Below are positions 57,779 through 64,000 of a stretch of 64,000 nucleotides of DNA, in pieces. The DNA comes from JAUYQR01 sp050632395. Its GTDB lineage: Bacteria > Pseudomonadota > Alphaproteobacteria > Rhodobacterales > Rhodobacteraceae. Where the stretch lies: positions 1,302,001 through 1,366,000 of the forward strand of contig NZ_CP192600.1 in assembly GCF_050632395.1 (NCBI RefSeq), written 5' to 3'. A program made the translations under genes and the position numbers. The notes under the pieces are model-generated. The model was not told where the DNA came from. It saw nothing but the letters and a program-made list of their open reading frames with translations, and did no database searches. Positions within the stretch are counted from its first letter, which is position 1. Each line of letters begins with the position of its first letter.

Positions 57779-57914
57779 GCGTGGCGTGCCATCGGTGGCT
57801 GCGTTAACCATTGCTACAATGTGTTGCCAAGTTAGTTAAGAAATCCTTTCCGATTTGACGAAAATCATCTGGCAAGGCATGAGACGGACAAACCTTGCGG
57901 GAGACGTGCAGCCA

Positions 57915-58193
57915 ATGCAGCAGGAAGCGGCCCAAACCGTGGCGTTGCAGGCGTTGACGTGGATTCTGGGCGACCCGGCGACGCTGGAAGCGTTTCTTGG
58001 CGCAACCGGGGTTTCGGCGGGCGATCTGGGCGCCCGAGCGAAGGAGCCGGAGTTTCACGGGGCCATCCTTGATTTCCTTTTGATGGACGATCAGTGGGTC
58101 ATCGGGTTTTGTGACGCCTCTGGCCTCGCCTATACGGTGCCAATGGCGGCACGGATTGCCTTGCCGGGCGGCCAACAGGAGCACTGGACATGA
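57915..58193 (+). CDS. DUF3572 family protein
   Basis: 92 residues. EAAQTVALQALTWILGDPATLEAFLGATGVSAGDL and FLLMDDQWVIGFCDASG are the DUF3572 pattern of alphaproteobacteria. Function unknown. It overlaps the HAD hydrolase gene by four bases (ATGA). To my recollection DUF3572 is often found beside a HAD hydrolase and pleD. Confidence 0.85.
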   Translation: MQQEAAQTVALQALTWILGDPATLEAFLGATGVSAGDLGARAKEPEFHGAILDFLLMDDQWVIGFCDASGLAYTVPMAARIALPGGQQEHWT

Positions 58194-58885
58194 GCCAACA
58201 GATCGCCGGACTTGTCTTTGACAAGGATGGCACCTTGTTCGACTTCCGCATCAGTTGGGGGCGGTGGGCGCAAAGCTTCATTGCCGAAATGGCGCAGGAT
58301 GACGACCATGCCGACCGCATGGGCCGCGCCATAGGGTTCGATCTGCCGACCATGCATTTCGCGCCGGACAGCCCGGTGATTGCCGGCACGGCGTTCGAGA
58401 TTGCGGGTGCGCTGCTGCCGACGTTGCCAAACTTCAACCGCGGCACGCTGACCGAGATGATCGACGAGGCCGCCGCCAAGGCCACGATGGCCGAAGCGGT
58501 GCCGCTGCATCCGCTGTTTCGGCAGTTGCGCGGAGCTGGGCTGAAGCTGGGCGTCGCCACCAACGATTCCGAAGCGCCTGCCCACGCGCATCTGGCCGCG
58601 CATGGGCTGACCGACTACTTCGATTTCATCGCGGGCGCGGATTCCGGCTTTGGCCCGAAACCCGGCCCCGGCATGTGCCTTGCCTTTGCGCAGGCGGTGG
58701 GGCTTGACCCCGCCAGGGTGGCGATGATCGGTGACAGTCGCCACGATCTGGAGGCCGGTCGTGCGGCGGGGATGGTCTGCATCGCCGTCCTGACCGGTCT
58801 GGCCAGCCACGCCGACCTTGCGCCGCATGCCGACGTGGTCTTGCCCGACATCGGCGAGCTTCCGGGCTGGATGAAACTGGCCTGA
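58190..58885 (+). CDS. HAD-superfamily hydrolase, Gph-like
   Basis: 231 residues. Motif 1 FDKDGTLFD carries both catalytic Asp residues; motif 2 is the Thr of LGVATND, and motif 4 is GDSRHDLEAGRAAGM. It resembles phosphoglycolate phosphatase. It is translated with DUF3572. Substrate not certain. Confidence 0.9.
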   Translation: MSQQIAGLVFDKDGTLFDFRISWGRWAQSFIAEMAQDDDHADRMGRAIGFDLPTMHFAPDSPVIAGTAFEIAGALLPTLPNFNRGTLTEMIDEAAAKATMAEAVPLHPLFRQLRGAGLKLGVATNDSEAPAHAHLAAHGLTDYFDFIAGADSGFGPKPGPGMCLAFAQAVGLDPARVAMIGDSRHDLEAGRAAGMVCIAVLTGLASHADLAPHADVVLPDIGELPGWMKLA

Positions 58886-58996
58886 AGCGCACATTCCGCA
58901 GCCGCTGTCCGAAAACGACATGTTTGCGTCGCGGACGCGGTTCCCATGCGACCCCTGCTTCCGTCATGGTCCTTCTGACATGCGAGAGGAGCTATC

Positions 58997-60553
58997 ATGA
59001 CCGAAGAACCGAACCGGAAGAAGCGTGCCGGCGGGCGGGCGGGGATGAAAATCCGGGCCGGGACGGCTGTGATCGACCAGATGCCGTGGCGGATTCCGGT
59101 CAACCCGGACCGTCCGATCGAGCCTTTGGATGCCGATGGCGTGCAGCGTGTCCACAAGACGGCGATGCGCATCCTGTCGGACATCGGGATCGAGTTCCTG
59201 AACCCCGAGGCGCTGGAGATCATGCGCAAGGCGGGCTGCCGGATCAGCGGCACCAACGTCCGGATGGACGAGGATTTCGTGATGGAGATGGTCGGCCACG
59301 CGCCGGAAACCTTTACCATTACCCCTCGCAATCCCGCGCGCGAGATCATCATGGGCGGCAACCACATGGTGTTCGTCAACGTCTCCTCCCCGCCGAACTC
59401 GTGGGACATGGAGCGGGGCAAGCGGTCTGGCGACTTCGAGACGTTCAAGGAATTCATGAAGCTGACGCAGTATTTTAACTGCATCCACGTGGCCGGCGGT
59501 TATCCGGTGGAGCCGATCGACATCCATGCTTCGGTGCGGCATCTGGACTGCCTTTATGAAAAACTGACCATCACCGACAAGGTCGTGCACGCCTATTCGC
59601 TTGGCGCCGAGCGCGTCGAGGACGTGATGGAGATGGTCCGCATCGCGGGCGGGCTGACGGAGGAAGAGTTTCAGGCCAAGCCGCGGATGTATACCAACAT
59701 CAACTCGGTTTCGCCCTTGAAGCACGATTACCCGATGCTGGACGGCGCCATGCGGATGGCGCGGCGCGGGCAGCCGGTGGTGATCACGCCGTTTACCCTT
59801 GCGGGCGCGATGGCGCCGGTGACGATGTCGGGCGCGGTGGCGCTGTCGATTGCCGAGGCTTTGGCGGCGGTGGCGCTGTTGCAATACATCAACCCAGGCT
59901 GTCCGGTGGCAATCGGCACCTTCACCTCGAACGTCGACATGAAGTCCGGCGCGCCGGCGTTCGGGACGCCGGAGTATATGCGGGCGACGCAGATGACGGG
60001 GCAGTTGGTGCGGTTCTACGGCGTGCCGATGCGGGCGTCGGGGGTGTGTGCGGCCAATGTGCCGGACGGGCAGGCGATGTGGGAGACGTCGAACTCCCTC
60101 TGGTCGGCGGTGCAGAGCCGGACCAACATGGTGTACCACGCGGCCGGGTGGCTGGAGGGCGGGCTGATCGCCAGCCCTGAGAAGTTCGTCATGGACTGCG
60201 AGGTGTTGCAGATGATTCAGCGCTACTTCGAGGAGGCGACCTTTGCCACCACGGAGGATGATCTGGCGTTTGACGCGATCAAGGAGGTGGGGCCGAACGG
60301 GCATTACTTTGGCGTCCAGCATACCCAGGACCGCTATCAGGAGGCCTTCTATGCGCCGATCTGTTCGGACTGGCGGAACTATGAGGCGTGGCAGATCGAC
60401 GGGTCGACCTGGACGCATGAGCGGGCGCACCGGATCTACAAGCAGATCATGGCCGAGTTCGAGATGCCTGAGATGAATGGCGACCATCAGGAGGAGCTGC
60501 GCAGGTTCGTGGCGAAGCGGAAGCAGGAAGGCGGGGCGCCAACGGACTTCTGA
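58997..60553 (+). CDS. Trimethylamine-methyltransferase (MttB) family protein, non-Pyl
   Basis: 518 residues of the MttB family: RILSDIGIEFLNPEALEIMRKAGC, NSWDMERGKRSGDF, YPMLDGAMRMARRGQPVVITPFTLAGAMAPVT and a long C-terminal barrel. The frame runs without a TAG, so no pyrrolysine is used. Non-Pyl members demethylate quaternary amines such as glycine betaine, with corrinoid proteins. No corrinoid protein gene is next to it, so the partner is elsewhere. Followed by a strong terminator. Confidence 0.9.
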   Translation: MTEEPNRKKRAGGRAGMKIRAGTAVIDQMPWRIPVNPDRPIEPLDADGVQRVHKTAMRILSDIGIEFLNPEALEIMRKAGCRISGTNVRMDEDFVMEMVGHAPETFTITPRNPAREIIMGGNHMVFVNVSSPPNSWDMERGKRSGDFETFKEFMKLTQYFNCIHVAGGYPVEPIDIHASVRHLDCLYEKLTITDKVVHAYSLGAERVEDVMEMVRIAGGLTEEEFQAKPRMYTNINSVSPLKHDYPMLDGAMRMARRGQPVVITPFTLAGAMAPVTMSGAVALSIAEALAAVALLQYINPGCPVAIGTFTSNVDMKSGAPAFGTPEYMRATQMTGQLVRFYGVPMRASGVCAANVPDGQAMWETSNSLWSAVQSRTNMVYHAAGWLEGGLIASPEKFVMDCEVLQMIQRYFEEATFATTEDDLAFDAIKEVGPNGHYFGVQHTQDRYQEAFYAPICSDWRNYEAWQIDGSTWTHERAHRIYKQIMAEFEMPEMNGDHQEELRRFVAKRKQEGGAPTDF

Positions 60554-60574
60554 TGTCCCACGGTGGGACATTTT
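60554..60574 (+). terminator. Terminator after the MttB-family gene
   Basis: TGTCCCAC (60554-60561), one base, GTGGGACA (60563-60570), then TTTT. It begins at the stop codon of the gene. A simple intrinsic terminator. Confidence 0.85.
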
Positions 60575-60898
60575 GTGGGCCGTTGATTTTGCTTGGGTTT
60601 TTTCTGGGGGTAAGGGGTTGTTAACCGTTGTGGGGGGCGGGTGGCCCCCCACCCACGGCACCTCCCCACGAGGGTGAGGGGAGGCGCTTGAGGGTTGGGC
60701 GTGGGCTGATGGCCGGAAGGGGACTGTCCAGTGGACGGTTGGTCGGCCCGATTGGCTGGAGGCGCGAGCCGGAAGCCAAGGGGTGAATTGCAGATCATGA
60801 CGTTAGGAAATCGGGGCGCGGCTGTCTGGGCTGGCGCGGTATTGCGTTTGCCGGGGCAAGCGAGCGCGGCCCGATTTGTCGCGGAAGAATGAAAGAAA
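60575..60898. other. Gene-free stretch with several hairpins
   Basis: About 324 bp. Besides the terminator it holds GTGGGGGGC/GCCCCCCAC (60630-60652), CCTCCCC/GGGGAGG (60661-60684) and a TGTCCAGTGGACGG copy (60724-60737) related to the palindrome at 32603. The end (60880-60898) is more A+T-rich. No gene seen. Confidence 0.6.
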
Positions 60899-61708
60899 TT
60901 ATGGGAGCCGGCCTTGTCTCAGTTCAAACCAAGATTTCCCAAAGCGAAGGGGAAAAACGAAACAAAGAGCCATGACTGACAAAACTCTTAGTGCAACATA
61001 GATGTAGTTGAAACGATTTGCGTGCCACGCCTCATATAGATTATCGTAGATGTTTGCTATCATCCTGTATGAAATTACAAGTGCTGCAAAGTCAGCGATC
61101 AAGTTCGTGTATAACTCAGAGCGCCTTAAGACTTCGATTGCGTTCTCAGTCTCAACATCAAGCGGATCAAAGAAGACTTCATCCGCAAGATCAGTTCCCG
61201 GAAGAAGCGGCGTAGTAACGCCATCAAAATTTGAGTAAATTGTTTCGTCCAAGACCCCTTTCTGAAAGGGGCTTTTGAGATCGGCCAGAGAACCAACTTC
61301 AACGACCGATGCAAGGATTTGCGCCCTGCTCGAGTTCTTAATCGAGAACGCAATTTCTCTGCCACGAGAGCAAACAATATTGATCGCCGGACTGTAAAAA
61401 GTTATGATAACTTCTTCTGAGCAATACCGAAAAGTGAACTGCTGAGATTCCTGAGCCCCGCTGTTCATGGCCGACTTCAGGATGTCAATTCGACGGACTA
61501 GTGTGCTTTCTTTGCTTAGATAGAGAGTTGATAGAACAGCCAGAATTGCTGCCGAGCCTCCCACTGATACCCAAATAAGGTCTACCTTTCGCCAAGTGCG
61601 TGCCGTGGAGCGGCGTGCTATATATAGTAGTGCGCCACAACCAAATATGAATGATAGGACAGTAAGAATTGACTGATGCTCGACAATTAAAAGACTTGCC
61701 TCATACAT
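60899..61708 (-). CDS. A+T-rich membrane protein coupled to parE
   Basis: 269 residues, from an ATG that overlaps the parE stop (ATGTATGA). Two N-terminal helices (LLIVEHQSILTVLSFIFGCGALLYI, and VDLIWVSVGGSAAILAVLSTLYL) and one C-terminal helix (FNYIYVALRVLSVMALCFVF) enclose a roughly 150-residue soluble part with FKNSSRAQ-like and SYRMIANIYDNLYEAWHANR stretches. It is clearly richer in A+T and uses different codons from its neighbours, which points to recent transfer. No family recognised. Confidence 0.7.
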   Translation of the reverse strand: MYEASLLIVEHQSILTVLSFIFGCGALLYIARRSTARTWRKVDLIWVSVGGSAAILAVLSTLYLSKESTLVRRIDILKSAMNSGAQESQQFTFRYCSEEVIITFYSPAINIVCSRGREIAFSIKNSSRAQILASVVEVGSLADLKSPFQKGVLDETIYSNFDGVTTPLLPGTDLADEVFFDPLDVETENAIEVLRRSELYTNLIADFAALVISYRMIANIYDNLYEAWHANRFNYIYVALRVLSVMALCFVFPLRFGKSWFELRQGRLP

Positions 61709-63650
61709 CCAACTCCTCCACAAACCGCGCGTTCTCTTGAATATACTGGAACCGCAATTCCGGCTTCTTGCCCATCAGCCGCTCCACCAGATCGGAGGTG
61801 TCGCCCGGCTCGTCCTCGTCGATGCTGACCCGGATCAGCTTCCTAGTCAGGGGGTTCATCGTGGTGTCCTTGAGGTCTTTCGCGTCCATCTCGCCCAGAC
61901 CCTTGAACCGCTGCACGTCGATTTTCCCCTTGCCGCCCAAGCCCTTGGCAAGCCAGACCTCCTTTTCGGCGTCGTCGGCCACATACATCCGCTTCGGCCC
62001 CTGCGTCAGGCGGTAAAGCGGCGGGCAGGCGAGGTAGAGGTGGCCCTTGTCGATCAAGGGGCGCATCTGGGTGAAGAAGAAGGTCATCAGGAGGCTGGCG
62101 ATATGCGCGCCGTCGACGTCGGCGTCGGTCATGATGATGATCTTTTCGTAGCGCAGGTCTTCGACGTTGAAGCGGGTGCCCATGTTGACGCCAAGTGCTT
62201 CGCAGATGTCGCGGATTTCGGAGTTGTCGTTGAGTTTGGCGGAGGCCGCACCAAGCACGTTCAGGATTTTACCCTTCAGCGGCAGGAGGGCCTGGGTTTC
62301 ACGGCTGCGCGCGCCTTTGGCGGAACCGCCCGCGCTATCGCCTTCGACGATGAAGAGTTCCGTGCCTTCGCGGGTTTTTGACGAACAGTCGGTCAATTTG
62401 CCGGGCAGGCGGAGTTTCTTGGTGGCGGTCTTCCTTTGGGTTTCCTTTTCCTCGCGCCGTTTCAGACGTTCCTCGGCGCGGAGCACAAGGAAATCGAGGA
62501 TGGAACCGGCGGATTTCGGGTCGGCGGCAAGCCAGGTGTCGAAATGGTCGCGCACGGCGTTTTCGACGTATTTGGCGGCCTCTTCGGTGGCGAGACGGTC
62601 TTTCGTTTGGCCGACGAATTGCGGTTCGCGGATGAAGACGGAAATGAGTGCGCAGCCGCCGGTGAGCATGTCGTCACGGGTGATCAATTCGGCCTTGCGG
62701 TTTTTGACGCGTTCGCCGTAGGCGCGGATGCCTTTCAGGATGGCGGCCCAGAAGCCGGTTTCATGCGTGCCGCCTTCGGGCGTGGGGACGGTGTTGCAGT
62801 AGGATTGGATGAAACCGTCGCGCGCGGGCGTCCAGTTGATGGCCCATTCGACGGAGCCGGGGACGTTGTATTTTTCGGGAAAGCCGACTTTGCCGGCAAA
62901 GGGGCGGTCGGCGTAGGTGGTGGTCTTTTGCAGCGTGTCGGTCAGGTATTGCGCAAGCCCGCCGGGGAAGTGGAAGACCGCTTCCTGCGGGGTGTCGCCA
63001 TCGGGGATCGCGCATTTCCAGCGGATTTCGACGCCGGAAAAGAGATAGGCCTTGGACCGCGCAAGTTTCATCAGGCGGCCGGGTTTCAGCGTCTGGTGGC
63101 CGAAGATCTCAGGGTCGGGATGAAAGGTGACCCAGGTGCCGCGGCGGTTCTGGATGGGGCCAAGCTTCTGGATCGGGCCGCGGGGGATGCCGCGCGAGAA
63201 GGATTGTTCGTAAAGCTCCTTGTTGAGCGCGACCTGCACGGTCATCAGATCGGAGAGCGCGTTGACCACCGAGGAGCCGACGCCGTTCAGGCCGCCTGAG
63301 GTTGAGTAGGCCTTGTTGGAGAACTTGCCGCCGGCATGGAGGGTGCAGAGGATCACCTCGAGCGCGGATTTGCCGGGGAATTTCGGGTGCGGATCGACGG
63401 GAATGCCGCGACCATTGTCGCGCACGGTGACGGAGTTGTCGTCGTGAAGCTCAAGCTCGATCCGGTTGGCGTGGCCGGCAACGGCCTCGTCCATCGCGTT
63501 GTCGAGGATTTCGGCGACCATGTGGTGCAGCGCGCGTTCGTCGGTGCCGCCGATGTACATGCCGGGGCGTTTGCGGACGGGCTCCAGCCCTTCGAGAACC
63601 TCGATCGAGGAGGCGTCATAGGTTTCGGCGCCGGAGAGGAGGTCGTTCAT
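61701..63650 (-). CDS. parE: DNA topoisomerase IV subunit B
   Basis: 649-residue ATPase subunit of the decatenase that separates daughter chromosomes. It has the GHKL site (EILDNAMDEAVAGHAN, DNGRGIPVD, STSGGLNGVGSSVVNALS), the transducer domain, TOPRIM with EGDSAGGSAKGARSRE and TDADVDGAHI, and the ParE C-terminal QRFKGLGEMDAKDL. Length and the short gap in TOPRIM fit ParE rather than GyrB. The start at 63650 gives MNDLLSGAETYDAS. Confidence 0.96.
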   Translation of the reverse strand: MNDLLSGAETYDASSIEVLEGLEPVRKRPGMYIGGTDERALHHMVAEILDNAMDEAVAGHANRIELELHDDNSVTVRDNGRGIPVDPHPKFPGKSALEVILCTLHAGGKFSNKAYSTSGGLNGVGSSVVNALSDLMTVQVALNKELYEQSFSRGIPRGPIQKLGPIQNRRGTWVTFHPDPEIFGHQTLKPGRLMKLARSKAYLFSGVEIRWKCAIPDGDTPQEAVFHFPGGLAQYLTDTLQKTTTYADRPFAGKVGFPEKYNVPGSVEWAINWTPARDGFIQSYCNTVPTPEGGTHETGFWAAILKGIRAYGERVKNRKAELITRDDMLTGGCALISVFIREPQFVGQTKDRLATEEAAKYVENAVRDHFDTWLAADPKSAGSILDFLVLRAEERLKRREEKETQRKTATKKLRLPGKLTDCSSKTREGTELFIVEGDSAGGSAKGARSRETQALLPLKGKILNVLGAASAKLNDNSEIRDICEALGVNMGTRFNVEDLRYEKIIIMTDADVDGAHIASLLMTFFFTQMRPLIDKGHLYLACPPLYRLTQGPKRMYVADDAEKEVWLAKGLGGKGKIDVQRFKGLGEMDAKDLKDTTMNPLTRKLIRVSIDEDEPGDTSDLVERLMGKKPELRFQYIQENARFVEELDV

Positions 63651-63769
63651 GGGGTGCTCGCGAAAGGGAAAGTGCTGGCATTAGATCACCCTTGGGGGGA
63701 GCGGCGCAAGATGTGGGGGGTGGAAGGTTGCGCGGGCGGGGCTTAGGTTTGGGAAAATACAGGAGGATT

Positions 63770-64000
63770 ATGGCCATGCGGGTATTGTTCACGGGCGGAT
63801 CGGGGAAGGCGGGCAAGCATGTGGTGGCCTATCTTGCGGCGGCGGGGCACCGGGTCCTGAATTTCGACCGGGTGGGGTTGGGGCATCCCGGCGTGCATGA
63901 CCTTCTGGGCGACATCACTGATGCGGGGCAGGTCTACTCCGCGATGCGCACCCATGCCGGGTATGACGAGATGGAAAACCCGGCCGGCGCGCAGCTTTTC
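63770..64000 (+). CDS. Rossmann-fold NAD(P) oxidoreductase (5' part)
   Basis: The first 77 codons of a gene that runs off the window. MRVLFTGGSGKAGKHVVAYLAAAGHRVLNFDRV has the GxxGxxG nucleotide-binding motif and an acidic residue after the second strand, typical of NAD-dependent epimerases/dehydratases of the extended SDR group. AGGAGG at 63761-63766 fits ATG 63776 (nine bases) or 63770 (three). Confidence 0.82.
   Translation, partial: MAMRVLFTGGSGKAGKHVVAYLAAAGHRVLNFDRVGLGHPGVHDLLGDITDAGQVYSAMRTHAGYDEMENPAGAQLF

Noticed and set aside
57779..57914. CtrA-like TTAA half sites upstream of pleD
   Set aside because: TTAACC and GTTAAG are present but not at the TTAA-N7-TTAA spacing.
60899..61708. 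Toxin or phage-defence assignment for the A+T-rich gene
   Set aside because: Composition and position are suggestive, but no catalytic or known defence domain is visible, so no function is claimed.
62436..63299. Plus-strand open frame over parE
   Set aside because: Antisense shadow of parE; no motif, strongly biased composition.

Overview
The window is high-GC chromosomal DNA of an alphaproteobacterium, most likely the Rhodobacteraceae (Rhodobacter/Gemmobacter/Tabrizicola-like). The evidence is a gcrA cell-cycle regulator, PleD, DUF1467, DUF3572 and DUF6455 genes, a GTTC-N7-GTTC SOS box, an FnrL-like box, and dispersed AAATATCCC palindromes of the kind common in that family. No rRNA, tRNA or CRISPR array was recognised. 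All calls come from reading the sequence; no database search was run.

Layout. 0-12 kb is housekeeping: pabB-pabC (p-aminobenzoate), aspS, a DUF1993 gene, a receiver-domain protein, methylmalonyl-CoA epimerase with DUF1467, an EI24 membrane protein, a nitroreductase, a histone-deacetylase-fold hydrolase, an M48-type lipoprotein protease, DUF6455, an IMPACT-family protein, dgkA, a short oxidase-like membrane protein and rimO. 12-32.6 kb holds an AsmA protein, a membrane-spanning spermidine-synthase-like protein, gcrA, argD-argF, a hemerythrin protein, a second DUF1993 gene with an isochorismatase-fold hydrolase, an MFS transporter, hrpB, meaB, rpmB, a copper-handling pair, an Arr-type rifamycin ADP-ribosyltransferase and lepA.

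32.6-44.4 kb, between lepA and metG, is the accessory region. It holds a decayed IS3-family element, an AI-2E/VIT-like/Ca-H antiporter set, a porin, a YiaV/YiaW-like pair (HlyD plus DUF3302), an intact-looking IS21-family element, an aromatic-acid-exporter-type gene, and the frameshifted remains of a second HlyD/FUSC efflux operon. It reads as an envelope, ion and efflux island reworked by insertion sequences.

44.5-64 kb is mostly core again: metG, an SDR, cytochrome b561 with YceI, an imuA-like gene under an SOS box without imuB beside it, an aldo/keto reductase, two small envelope lipoproteins, a divergent XRE regulator and fatty-acid desaturase, NUDIX-DUF983, a four-EF-hand protein in line with an ECF sigma factor, a mini anti-sigma candidate and a CpxP/Spy-like sensor, pleD, DUF3572-HAD, a TMA-methyltransferase-family protein, an A+T-rich membrane protein coupled to parE, parE, and the start of a Rossmann-fold oxidoreductase.

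The best leads for something little described are the EF-hand/ECF cluster (54.4-56.4 kb), the island with its relic efflux operon, the A+T-rich gene coupled to parE, and the perfect 30-bp palindrome upstream of rimO.
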